From Marinomonas algicola (lineage in GTDB: Bacteria > Pseudomonadota > Gammaproteobacteria > Pseudomonadales > Marinomonadaceae), in contig NZ_CP061941.1 in the NCBI RefSeq assembly GCF_014805825.1, positions 3,100,001 through 3,164,000 of the forward strand: a stretch of 64,000 nucleotides of DNA. The letters are read 5' to 3'. Below, one piece after another: positions 8,804 through 17,652 of the stretch (position 1 is the first letter of the stretch; each line of letters begins with the position of its first letter). The position numbers and the translations under genes are program-made. The notes under the pieces are model-generated. The model had not been told where the DNA came from. It searched no databases and saw nothing but the letters and a program-made list of their open reading frames with translations.

Positions 8804-9823
8804 TTATAAAGTCCATTTAAAAAGAATTGTCGTCTTGTTCCCTTTAGGTGAAACCGTCACTTCTTCACTCAAATATCTCACTAAATATAACCCTCTATTA
8901 TAAGGAACGCCCTCTTGATTGGCTTCGATAGCAATTAAATCAGGGTTATATCCCTTTCCACTATCTTCAACAACAACAGTGACCGAGCGATCAATTAATG
9001 AGCGGTTTGCATGCATTTTAATTGACACAAAACCATTAGAAATCTCTTTTAAGCGCTTTTGTTTTTCCAAAAAATAGTTAGAAAAACCCTCAGGTGTTTT
9101 TTTAAGATCTGAGTTTAGTCCTAAAACCCCGTGCTCTAATGCATTTGAAAACAATTCTGAAACTATCATACATAACGGCTTTGAATGTTTCTGTAAACCT
9201 GGAATAAGCTCAGTAGAACGTAAAATAAAAGGCAATGGGTCAACACTCTGCAGAGCGGTTGAATCAAGAAAGTATTCAGACTCAATACAGCTTAGACAGT
9301 CTTTTGTTGCAGACTCTACTGAAAATGAAGAAATAGATGAGTAACTGAAAGACTGTGTTGAATCGACTACATGATCACAGTTCACCTCATAGGAAGGCAA
9401 GACGACATTAGCAGAATAACAAAGATGCGAAAAAGCAGCAGACTTGAAAAAAGACTCATCTTGCAATTCAAAGCGGTTATTTATCTGAACAACCACGACA
9501 GAAATGGAGAAGCCATTCTCAATTGAAAGGAAAATCGACTCATTTACCCAACGAGTTAACACTAAATTATCAGGAGGAAAAGAAAATAATATAAGCGATA
9601 GATGTGTCTTTGAAAGCCCTTTACAAATAGATTCAATTATACCTGAGTCCATCTCTACGTCGACACACAAGAGACTTACTGCAGCCAATTCAACCGAATT
9701 CAATTGATCTAGACAATTAAATACATCAACTTCATAACCATTACTTACAAGAAAAGCGTATAAAAACCTCATCTCAGCTGGAGATTCGCTGATTATTAAT
9801 GCTTTAGGGAAGGAATGAGTCAT
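8804..9823 (-). CDS. Pseudo-receiver fused to RsbW-type ATPase
   Basis: A 339-aa protein with two recognisable parts. Residues 1-115 have the shape of a response-regulator receiver: a possible phospho-acceptor Asp55 is present (LLCVDVEMDSG), but the N-terminal acid pair is replaced by Ser-Glu (ISESP) and no conserved Lys is visible, so it may be inactive. Residues 195-339 form an HATPase of the anti-sigma kinase (RsbW/HsbR) type with N-box ELFSNALEHG (223-232), G1 DSGKG (287-291) and G2 GLYLV (311-315), all intact. In pseudomonad HsbR-like proteins a PP2C phosphatase sits between these domains. Here only about 80 low-complexity residues remain. It lies between the MCP-like gene and fliK. A partner-switching role in flagellar control is inference. 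Confidence 0.75.
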   Translation of the reverse strand: MTHSFPKALIISESPAEMRFLYAFLVSNGYEVDVFNCLDQLNSVELAAVSLLCVDVEMDSGIIESICKGLSKTHLSLILFSFPPDNLVLTRWVNESIFLSIENGFSISVVVVQINNRFELQDESFFKSAAFSHLCYSANVVLPSYEVNCDHVVDSTQSFSYSSISSFSVESATKDCLSCIESEYFLDSTALQSVDPLPFILRSTELIPGLQKHSKPLCMIVSELFSNALEHGVLGLNSDLKKTPEGFSNYFLEKQKRLKEISNGFVSIKMHANRSLIDRSVTVVVEDSGKGYNPDLIAIEANQEGVPYNRGLYLVRYLSEEVTVSPKGNKTTILFKWTL

Positions 9824-9942
9824 TTGGTCTCAAGCAAATAAAAATCATATAAAGCACGAATACATCTACTTTTTAAAATAGACAAATGAGCACCATATAG
9901 AAATACTATCCACTTAACCCCCTGCTAAATAATGTAAAAATT

Positions 9943-9975
9943 ATTATAGACCGAATGCCACTCGAACAATGTCAA
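9943..9975 (-). promoter_or_regulatory. Possible sigma-70 promoter for the pseudo-receiver/ATPase gene
   Basis: The 158-base gap contains a perfect TATAAT (minus strand, 9943-9948) and a perfect TTGACA (9970-9975). The 21-base spacing is too long, while TTGTTC gives 15. The -10 is good and the -35 assignment is doubtful. A leader of about 110 bases would follow. Confidence 0.3.
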
Positions 9976-9981
9976 AAATTG

Positions 9982-11889
9982 TTAACCATTCTCTTTTTCA
10001 TTTTCAATGTGTTCAGAGTTAGGGGCTAAACTCAATACAGACCGTTGATGGGCATCAAAAAGAGGTCTTATAATCTCATCCGACATCTCTAAACAACTAT
10101 TTATTAAATCAGTCTCAAAGTTATGAATGTATTCAAATGCCTTGTCTTTTCTTAACTCCGCCACACTGATTTCGGATTTAAATAAATCAATTGTTTTTTG
10201 CTCATCATCAGATAGCTCACTGAGTAATGAAATAACAGTGTCGACATCATGGTTAATGTCTTTGGCAATAGACTTCCTTTCAACTTCACCTTTAGATTGC
10301 TCCAAAAGAAGCGTTTTTAAAGTTATAGCCCGAACTTCATTTAAAAAGCGTGTCGACTCACTTAATGCACGACCACTCGCTTGCATTTCTTTATGAACAA
10401 TTTGCAGCTTCTGTAAAATATTTTCATACCCCAACAAAACGGTGGATTCTAAATGCTCAGATAACTCAGATGAAATTCTAGACAGTCTTGTACGTAAATC
10501 ATCCTCCCACACAGTGAATTCAGGCAGAAATGCACCCTCTCCGGTATGAGCAAGCGGAGGTTCTCTCTCTTCAGGATAATCCGACGTCACACCAGAATTA
10601 GCCGCAGCGGGGACGTGCAATGCACTCAGATCACTTAAGTCTTCAAAATCATCCAATTCTTCAAGATCATCCAATCCTTCAAATGCATCTAATTCAGTAA
10701 CATTATGTACATAGGCTTCATGAGTATTTGATTTCAATATTGATAATCTAATATTTTCCAAACCACGACTTATTTCTGCTAGAGGCGATCGCCCTCTCCT
10801 TACTCTAATTGGTGTATTCCATACACCTTGCTCCATTAACTTAATTGATTTATGCACTACGCCTAATTCAACTTGATCTGAAATAAAGTCCAGTGTTAAA
10901 ACACAACCACGACTTGCATCATTAAGAATAATAGGAGAATGCTCTAATTTATATAGGCCGTTCTCCAATAAAATTTTATGCTCAGATTCTTGCAACCAGA
11001 TAAAACGAGATTCATCAATGTACTCACCAATCAAGCTAGAATCAGAATGTACATCTAACAGAGTCGATAAAGCGCCTTCGGACTCTTGCCATAGCCTGTA
11101 AAATGAGTCATTTATTTCTAGAATTTTATGCTCTTCGTCAATCAAAATACTAGGGATGGGTGAGCCTTGAAACACACACTCTAATTTCTCAGCTTTTGCC
11201 TTCAACTCTTTCATAGGAGACAGTTGATTCTCACCCAAAAATATCAATAACTCATTTATTTCAGCCATTTCATAGGTATTTACATAGCCTAAGCCTTCAT
11301 CAAGATCCAAAGACATAAATTTTTTAATAGTCGATCGGATGCAAGCAAAGTCATCTTGAACTTTGCTCTTAAAAGTAGAGTAAAAGAGTGAAAGGCACAG
11401 AATCAAAAAAAGCAAAATAAACAATAACACCCAATCTAAATACAGGTCTGCCCTATAAACCAGTTCATCATCGTGCGCTTTTTCTAATGACAAATAGACG
11501 GTTTTACCTAACTCTCTGTTCTTAGCAACATACTCAAGAGACGTTTCATTGTTTCCTTCAAGTAAATGCTTAAAAAAAACAGCGTTAAAATCAAAATGGC
11601 GTTCAAATGATGACTGTTTAATAGATGTATGAACTAAGTCTGCCTTTCGAAATAGCTCATTTTTTGACATAACACCATTACTGAAATAGGCGGAAGCCTC
11701 ATATTGGAGCTCATTTAGCAAAAAATTGATATTGGCCACCTGATCTCTAGATACTAACGCACTATTTGAAGATTGACTGGTATGATGAAAAAGGCTTGAG
11801 GCCACAAAAAAAACCAAAGCAACAAAAAACACTGTAAAAAAGCACAGTTTTGCATAGACATGGGTGATTTTGATTTTATTTTTCATCAT
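9982..11889 (-). CDS. MCP-like membrane sensor with PAS domain, no MCP tip
   Basis: A 635-aa protein not recognised as any named flagellar component. Its layout is that of a transmembrane sensor: TM1 about 11-33, a periplasmic helical domain about 34-150, TM2 about 151-171, a possible HAMP-like linker, and a PAS-like domain about 232-340 (PIPSILIDEEHKILEINDSF). A second HAMP-like stretch follows at 350-385, then an acidic Leu/Asp/Phe repeat at 399-423 and a long coiled coil at about 463-615. The conserved methyl-accepting hairpin tip (E-A-A-R-A-G-E type) is absent, as are a kinase or GGDEF domain, so the output must be protein-protein contact. It is co-oriented with, and 38 bases after, a CheA-like gene. 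A receptor for that protein is a plausible but unproven role. Confidence 0.65.
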   Translation of the reverse strand: MMKNKIKITHVYAKLCFFTVFFVALVFFVASSLFHHTSQSSNSALVSRDQVANINFLLNELQYEASAYFSNGVMSKNELFRKADLVHTSIKQSSFERHFDFNAVFFKHLLEGNNETSLEYVAKNRELGKTVYLSLEKAHDDELVYRADLYLDWVLLFILLFLILCLSLFYSTFKSKVQDDFACIRSTIKKFMSLDLDEGLGYVNTYEMAEINELLIFLGENQLSPMKELKAKAEKLECVFQGSPIPSILIDEEHKILEINDSFYRLWQESEGALSTLLDVHSDSSLIGEYIDESRFIWLQESEHKILLENGLYKLEHSPIILNDASRGCVLTLDFISDQVELGVVHKSIKLMEQGVWNTPIRVRRGRSPLAEISRGLENIRLSILKSNTHEAYVHNVTELDAFEGLDDLEELDDFEDLSDLSALHVPAAANSGVTSDYPEEREPPLAHTGEGAFLPEFTVWEDDLRTRLSRISSELSEHLESTVLLGYENILQKLQIVHKEMQASGRALSESTRFLNEVRAITLKTLLLEQSKGEVERKSIAKDINHDVDTVISLLSELSDDEQKTIDLFKSEISVAELRKDKAFEYIHNFETDLINSCLEMSDEIIRPLFDAHQRSVLSLAPNSEHIENEKENG

Positions 11890-11927
11890 ATAATTTTCTT
11901 AATTGTCATTTAATAAAATAGACCACT

Positions 11928-13883
11928 TTATCTTGATTTTACTATCACATTGATTTCTTGATCATCATACCGAATCGACTTAAAGGCCGTTAGGGAGTTC
12001 CATAGTAACACTTTACTTCCGTTAATCATTACCGACTCTATGTCAAAACTAATTGAGGAAAAATAAATTGCAAAGTTTTTATCGGCCTCGTGAAAATAAA
12101 CAAGGCTTCCTCGCTGAAGTTTTTTCGAGTCAAAATCACTTGTTAGGTTTTTAATGGGATAGATAACACCCTTGAACAAGGTAAAATAGCTCAACTGATT
12201 ATCATTTTGCTTATTCAGTTCAAATACCTTATCTACTGTTATATTTTCAATTGAGCAATCAAGGTTACGCTCAACGGCGATTAAGGTACGATCATACCGC
12301 CCTAAAAAAGCAATCTGGCACGATTTCCCCTCATTACTAGCAACCTCGCTTAGCGCCTCAACTTTTGAAAAAACAGGAATTTGTAAAGGCGTAAACTCGC
12401 CCAGAACCTCTCCCTCCCTCGTGCTCCAAAAAGCCGCTAAGGTTGGTAGCATAGTGTTTTTTGAACTGAGCTTCCTGGCCGTTGTGGATTCACTAACGAA
12501 GTCACAAAGCAAACCAAATATTAGGCCGGCCTGCTCAATAAACACAATTTTTTTGTCTTCAGAGCTTTTCGTTTTGAATACTGATTTTTTCGGAGAAATT
12601 GACCAATCAATATGTTGAAATACCAAGATATCTAAACCGTCCAGATCATAATAAGAAGCACCACTTTGATCAGCCACAATATCACTCTGACAATGAGTAA
12701 AACCCAGGATTTGATATTTTGGAACCAGGTATCTTTTCTCTTTCAACGTTATAATCAACACATCTAGGTATAAAGAGTCGTATTCTAATAAAAAAAAGTT
12801 ATTTAAATCGAAATGCGAAGCGTCTAAAGGCAAGCTAACCATTTTGCTTGTATCTAACTTGCCCGAAGTTAAAGAGCACGTCTCAGTATCGCTTTCAAAT
12901 AAATAGGACAAGACCGAAAGATAAGACTCTCCATTAAAACGAAAATAAGAAATAAGCTGGTTTCCGTCGGCATAAGCTAGCTTGTCCTCTAAAAAAAACT
13001 CAACTTCTTTTTTAATACAAGTTGGAAAAAAAACATTAGCTAACTTTTGCTTAAAAAAAATATTGGAACCTGATTTAATTAAATCATCCATTTTAAAAGC
13101 GTACCTTAATCGATACGCCTCTATTTTTTGAGTTAAGTAATCGCAAAAGCCACCACTCACAGATGAAACTGCAGCACCACTGTCTTCATAAAGCTCGATA
13201 GAATCTATAATATCTTTATATATAAAGGTTTCTGCAGAGTGACTATCAAGCACTTTGCTCCAACCTAACAAGGGGTAGCGTTGCTGTATCCATTCTAATG
13301 AACAAAATGAATCCACTTCAATTTTTAGCTCTACACATTGATCTACATTCCCGACATCGTTCTTAACACTCGTCAGCCTAAATGCGGCAATATCATCATT
13401 TATTAGCATATTCGATATCGAAGGCGCCATATCAGAGCCGTCTTCCCTTAAAAAAGAGATGAAGGTTGAAAATTCTTTTTGTTGAGACTTATCTTGCTTT
13501 AATGAAACAAGTATCTGCTTTAGCGTTTCAACGAGTTCGTCTTGATGTTGAAGGTCTGCATCACATAATTTCTTGTAAAAATCCAGTAATGAAAGAGATT
13601 GACGAATACTGTCTAGAAGAAACAATATAAAAGCATCTGCACGGCTTCGGTGTGCAGAAAAAATAAATGAGGAAGCTAAAAGTAAAGATTTATTCGCTAG
13701 CAGCCAATCAAGCAGAGGGGAGCCTGCCACAGGAGAATGCTCTAATAAAGAGTAGATATTAAAAAAAGCCGATTTTAACACTTTAGTACGTTTGTGGGGC
13801 GGTGTTTCAATACCGATAACAAGTAACTCTAAGTCATCTAGAAGATAAAGTATTTTTTTTTCTAGTGACGTATCAAATGACAT
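11928..13883 (-). CDS. Degenerate CheA-like protein with two CheW-type domains
   Basis: A 651-aa protein that I read as a decayed CheA. Residues 1-130 are a helical HPt-like region in which the place of the phosphorylated His appears to be Asn42 (AFFNIYS against AFHTLKG). Residues about 270-350 resemble the outline of a CheA ATPase but show no N, G1 or G2 box. Residues about 372-500 match the CheA P5/CheW fold (LDVLIITLKEKRYLVPKYQI, then KIVFIEQAGLIFGLLCDFV). Residues about 520-625 look like a second CheW unit (YFTLFKGVIYPIKNL, then SLVYFHEADKNFAIYFSSI). It is likely a scaffold rather than a kinase. It lies 23 bases after fliJ in the flagellar operon. The alignment was made by eye. Confidence 0.6.
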   Translation of the reverse strand: MSFDTSLEKKILYLLDDLELLVIGIETPPHKRTKVLKSAFFNIYSLLEHSPVAGSPLLDWLLANKSLLLASSFIFSAHRSRADAFILFLLDSIRQSLSLLDFYKKLCDADLQHQDELVETLKQILVSLKQDKSQQKEFSTFISFLREDGSDMAPSISNMLINDDIAAFRLTSVKNDVGNVDQCVELKIEVDSFCSLEWIQQRYPLLGWSKVLDSHSAETFIYKDIIDSIELYEDSGAAVSSVSGGFCDYLTQKIEAYRLRYAFKMDDLIKSGSNIFFKQKLANVFFPTCIKKEVEFFLEDKLAYADGNQLISYFRFNGESYLSVLSYLFESDTETCSLTSGKLDTSKMVSLPLDASHFDLNNFFLLEYDSLYLDVLIITLKEKRYLVPKYQILGFTHCQSDIVADQSGASYYDLDGLDILVFQHIDWSISPKKSVFKTKSSEDKKIVFIEQAGLIFGLLCDFVSESTTARKLSSKNTMLPTLAAFWSTREGEVLGEFTPLQIPVFSKVEALSEVASNEGKSCQIAFLGRYDRTLIAVERNLDCSIENITVDKVFELNKQNDNQLSYFTLFKGVIYPIKNLTSDFDSKKLQRGSLVYFHEADKNFAIYFSSISFDIESVMINGSKVLLWNSLTAFKSIRYDDQEINVIVKSR

Positions 13884-13906
13884 AAATCGTTGCCTTATGC
13901 ACTACA

Positions 13907-14344
13907 CTACGATTGCTTTGCTAAAATAAAGCGCTGCATTGCAAACTCATCGCTTTGAGACTGCTCTCTTTTATCCTCAATTAAGGCTTCAGAAGTAAGG
14001 TGCTTGTTTTTCAGCCAATCCATGCTCTCAGTTTTTCCTCTCGCTTTTACCCACTGATTCCTTACGAAATTAGATTCCTGCTCAACTCGAGCAATCTGCT
14101 GTTTTTGCTGCACAATGGCCTGCCCCAAACGATCAACAAAATGCTGATAATTAGTCGACAAAAACGCATTTAACCCTATAAGGTTTCTTTCAGAACGATA
14201 CTGTTCTGAATACGCTTCCAGTTGAACTAATTTTTCTTTCTCAGATTCAACTTGAGCTTGCTGGACCGCCAACCGTTTAGCAACATCATTTTCCTTTTGC
14301 TTTGCTAAATTTACTAATATTTGCATTCGAGCGGACTTTTTCAC
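13907..14344 (-). CDS. fliJ: Flagellar export protein FliJ
   Basis: FliJ is the central-stalk-like coiled-coil protein of the FliH-FliI-FliJ export ATPase complex. The 145-aa product is almost all predicted coiled coil, rich in Lys, Gln and Glu, with the family's usual length. The GTG start has GGAG about 7 bases upstream; an ATG six codons later is an alternative. It follows fliI by 58 bases. Confidence 0.88.
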   Translation of the reverse strand: MKKSARMQILVNLAKQKENDVAKRLAVQQAQVESEKEKLVQLEAYSEQYRSERNLIGLNAFLSTNYQHFVDRLGQAIVQQKQQIARVEQESNFVRNQWVKARGKTESMDWLKNKHLTSEALIEDKREQSQSDEFAMQRFILAKQS

Positions 14345-14402
14345 ACCAGCACTCCATTAATATACGTCATAGTCTTCATTAAAAACCACTAAGACAAGAT
14401 GA

Positions 14403-15722
14403 TCAAGTCATCGCCTTAACTAAGGCCTCAAGACTTTGATCAATAGTAAAACTTTCTTTCAGACCTTGCTGCAAAAAGCCTTTAATATTTGGCATTAACT
14501 TAATCGCTTGATCCGTATCAGGATCAGAACCTTTAACATAGGCACCAATGGCAATTAAATCTTGGTTTTGTTGATACTTTGAATAAAGCTGCTTCACTCT
14601 CATAGCACCACTCATATGCGCATCAGTCACAATGTGAGGCATTGCCCTTGAGATAGAGGCTTCAACGTCAATTGCAGGGTAATGACCCTCTTCTGCCAAT
14701 CGCCGAGAAAGCACAATATGACCGTCAAGTATCGCTCTTGACGCATCGGCAATGGGGTCCTGTTGATCATCACCTTCCGTTAACACAGTGTAAAATGCGG
14801 TAATTGAGCCTCCTCCATCTTTGCCATTTCCAGCCCTCTCTACTAATTTTGGCAACTTAGAAAAAACAGAGGGCGGATACCCTTTTGTGGCCGGAGGTTC
14901 ACCAACAGATAGAGCAATTTCACGTTGGGCCTGAGCATACCGAGTTAACGAATCCATTAATAGTAATACGTTTTTTCCTTGATCTCGATAATACTCAGCA
15001 ATTCTGGTCGTAAGCACGGCGGCACGCAGACGCATTAAAGCGGAATCGTCGGCAGGAGAAGCAATCACCACGGAATGAGCCAGGCCCTCTTCACCTAGGA
15101 TCTGCTCAATAAATTCTTTAACCTCCCTTCCCCTTTCACCTATTAAACCAACAATAGTGATATCCGCTTCAGTAAATCGAGTCATCATACCAAGCAGCAT
15201 GCTCTTGCCAACACCACTCCCTGCAAACAGACCCAATCTCTGGCCTTTACCAACGGTTAAAAGGCTATTAATTGATTTAATTCCAACATCTAAAGGTTGT
15301 GAAATAGGTTTTCTTTGGAGCGGGTTAATGGTCGTAGTATGTAAACTAATATAGTCCTTTGCTCTGATAGGTCCTTTCCCATCCAAAGGTTTACCCAGCC
15401 CATTTATCACTCGACCTAATAACGCATCACCAACCGGAATCATGCTATCACCAAGAATTGGGCGAACTCGTGCTCCTGGAAGGATTCCATCGATGGCTTC
15501 TGTAGGCATTAAATAAGTGAGCTCACCCGTGAAGCCAACAACCTCAGATTCAACCCACCTATCTTTTTTTACTTGAACATCACAACAGTCACCCAAAGCG
15601 ACTTTACAGCCAACCGCCTCCATTGTTAGCCCGACCATTCGAGTGATTCTACCTTCAAAAGTAGCTTTTAAAGGGCTAACACCAATTTGATCCAATTTTT
15701 TAAGACGTTCAGTGAGAGTCAT
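14403..15722 (-). CDS. fliI: Flagellum-specific ATPase FliI
   Basis: FliI is the hexameric ATPase that energises substrate unloading at the export gate. The frame is open to 15773, but the ATG at 15722 (MTLTERLKKL) gives 439 aa, the family length, and overlaps fliH by 14 bases. The Walker A motif AGSGVGKS is at residues 167-174, Walker B is LLLMDSLTRYAQ, and the F1-beta-like GYPPSVFSKLPKL segment is present. All hallmarks of an active enzyme are intact. Confidence 0.96.
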   Translation of the reverse strand: MTLTERLKKLDQIGVSPLKATFEGRITRMVGLTMEAVGCKVALGDCCDVQVKKDRWVESEVVGFTGELTYLMPTEAIDGILPGARVRPILGDSMIPVGDALLGRVINGLGKPLDGKGPIRAKDYISLHTTTINPLQRKPISQPLDVGIKSINSLLTVGKGQRLGLFAGSGVGKSMLLGMMTRFTEADITIVGLIGERGREVKEFIEQILGEEGLAHSVVIASPADDSALMRLRAAVLTTRIAEYYRDQGKNVLLLMDSLTRYAQAQREIALSVGEPPATKGYPPSVFSKLPKLVERAGNGKDGGGSITAFYTVLTEGDDQQDPIADASRAILDGHIVLSRRLAEEGHYPAIDVEASISRAMPHIVTDAHMSGAMRVKQLYSKYQQNQDLIAIGAYVKGSDPDTDQAIKLMPNIKGFLQQGLKESFTIDQSLEALVKAMT

Positions 15723-16635
15723 TGGCGTCTCTATCAATATCAGATTCTGTATCAGCACCGATAACCGCGTCACCTTCTACATCCGCATTAACACCTAGAT
15801 CAATGTCTGTATCTGAATCGACAGTCATCTCAGTATCGATCTGAGTATTAACCTGTTCAATTTCAGAAAAAATCTTTTCTAAACGACTTTCAATTGCACC
15901 ATCAATAAAAAAGTTTTTTGATTCCAACACAAACCCACCTGGAAGCAAACTATCAAGAGGCTCTAGATACAAATTAAACCCTTTAAAGACCTGATAATCA
16001 TTTAATAATTCTACGTCTTTAGGATTAAGAGAAAGTTTAATCTTTCCTTCATAGTCCTCAATGGAATCAAATATGGAGGCAAGCTGTGACTTAAGAATAC
16101 GACTAGAGTGCTCACTTATTTCTAACTGAACAATATTATCCACCACTCTTTTAATGGTTTTATAGACAGTCTCTTCTATAATAGAACGCGTTGACTCTAA
16201 AGGCTTGGAGAGCTCTTCTACTAGTGTTTTTAGTACACTCTCTATTTGCTCAAATTGTGAGTTCGCCTGATCCTTAGCTTCATTATGCCCAGCGTCAAAA
16301 CCTTCTGCCTTACCTATTTCATAACCTTCTACATGACCCGCGGTATAACCTTCTGCACGCCCCTGTTCAAAACCTTTCTCAGAACCCTCATCAAGGCCTT
16401 GAGAAAAGCCCTCATCATAAGCCGCCGAACGGATTTCTTCGAGCTGTGACGCCGTTAGAGGCTCATATACCAATTCATCATTATCCACTTCTTCATAAGT
16501 AACAGTGGCTTCCGTTTTTATAAGCAAACCACTTTTGGCTTCTTCTACCTTTTTATTGCTATCCTCTAAACACGGTAATTCCCAACGTTCGTAAGCCGTC
16601 AGTTTCTTTCCATTTTTATTTACATCATCACTCAT
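15709..16635 (-). CDS. fliH: Flagellar export regulator FliH with long acidic tail
   Basis: FliH dimers bind FliI and tether it to the C-ring. Residues about 70-120 contain the diagnostic chain of GxxxG-type repeats (EGFSQGLDEGSEKGFEQGRAEG). They are followed by the V-type-ATPase-subunit-E-like domain (about 120-265). At 308 aa it is longer than usual because of an Asp/Thr-rich C-terminal tail of about 40 residues with repeated Asp-Thr/Ser-Asp units. That tail overlaps the start of fliI. Confidence 0.92.
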   Translation of the reverse strand: MSDDVNKNGKKLTAYERWELPCLEDSNKKVEEAKSGLLIKTEATVTYEEVDNDELVYEPLTASQLEEIRSAAYDEGFSQGLDEGSEKGFEQGRAEGYTAGHVEGYEIGKAEGFDAGHNEAKDQANSQFEQIESVLKTLVEELSKPLESTRSIIEETVYKTIKRVVDNIVQLEISEHSSRILKSQLASIFDSIEDYEGKIKLSLNPKDVELLNDYQVFKGFNLYLEPLDSLLPGGFVLESKNFFIDGAIESRLEKIFSEIEQVNTQIDTEMTVDSDTDIDLGVNADVEGDAVIGADTESDIDRDANDSH

Positions 16636-16638
16636 TAA

Positions 16639-17652
16639 TTAAACCATTGCCTCGCCGCCGCCGCCGAGAACAATCTCGCCGTTATCAGCAAGTCTTCGAG
16701 CAACAGCAAGAATTTCTTTTTGAGCAACCTCAACCTCACTGACTCGTACAGGGCCTTTAGCTTCTAGATCATCTTTTAGCATATCAGCCGCACGGGAAGA
16801 CATATTTTTAAATACCTTCTCTTGCATATCTGGATCAGCCCCCTTCAGAGCTAGGATCAAGGTTTCAGATTCAACTTCACGGAGGATAACCTGAATCCCC
16901 CTATCATCCACTTCCATCAAGTTATCAAAGACAAACATCATATCCTGAATGGTATTCGCTAAATCTTCATCAACATCACGTATGGATTCCATTAAATCGG
17001 CTTCGACCGAGCTATCAATAAAGTTCATGATATTCGCTGCGGTTCTAACACCACCAATAGAAGTCGATTGGGTAGATTGATTACCAGAGAACTGCCTTTC
17101 AAGAATGTTGTTCAACTCTTGTAACGCGGCTGGTTGAACCGTTTCCAAAGACGCGACACGAAGTACAATATCCAATCGTACACGTTCATCAAAATTGGCC
17201 AAAATATCGGCCGCTTGATCTGGATCTAAATAAGAAATAACAATAGCTTGAATCTGAGGGTGCTCGTAGCGAATAACATCAGCAACCGCACGTGGCTCCA
17301 TCCATTTAAGCGTATCAAGCCCTGTGGTATTGCCACCTAGTAAAATACGATCAATTAGGCTATTTGCTTTCTCATCACCTAACGCTTCTTTTAACATATT
17401 CCTGATGTAGCCGTCAGCACCCAAACCTAAACCGGTTTGATCACCTACTAACACCAGAAAATCATCTAATACTTTTTCGACTTGATGACGTTGGACATTC
17501 GCTAATTGAGCCATTGCTTGACCAATTTTCTGAACTTCTTTGGGTCCCATATGTTTTAGAATTTGAGCTGCATCGGACTCACCTAATGACATTAGTAAAA
17601 CAGCTGCTTTTTGAACAGACGATAAATCAGAACCTTGATCTGCTTCACTCAT
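16639..17652 (-). CDS. fliG: Flagellar motor switch protein FliG
   Basis: FliG is the C-ring protein that contacts the stator and the FliF ring. The 337-aa product has the N-terminal FliF-binding domain (VQKAAVLLMSLGESDAA), the middle ARM domain with the EHPQIQAIVISYL stretch, and the C-terminal torque helix region (MMFVFDNLMEVDDRGIQVIL). It ends in a Gly-rich tail. Its ATG directly follows the fliF stop, consistent with coupled translation. Confidence 0.97.
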   Translation of the reverse strand: MSEADQGSDLSSVQKAAVLLMSLGESDAAQILKHMGPKEVQKIGQAMAQLANVQRHQVEKVLDDFLVLVGDQTGLGLGADGYIRNMLKEALGDEKANSLIDRILLGGNTTGLDTLKWMEPRAVADVIRYEHPQIQAIVISYLDPDQAADILANFDERVRLDIVLRVASLETVQPAALQELNNILERQFSGNQSTQSTSIGGVRTAANIMNFIDSSVEADLMESIRDVDEDLANTIQDMMFVFDNLMEVDDRGIQVILREVESETLILALKGADPDMQEKVFKNMSSRAADMLKDDLEAKGPVRVSEVEVAQKEILAVARRLADNGEIVLGGGGEAMV

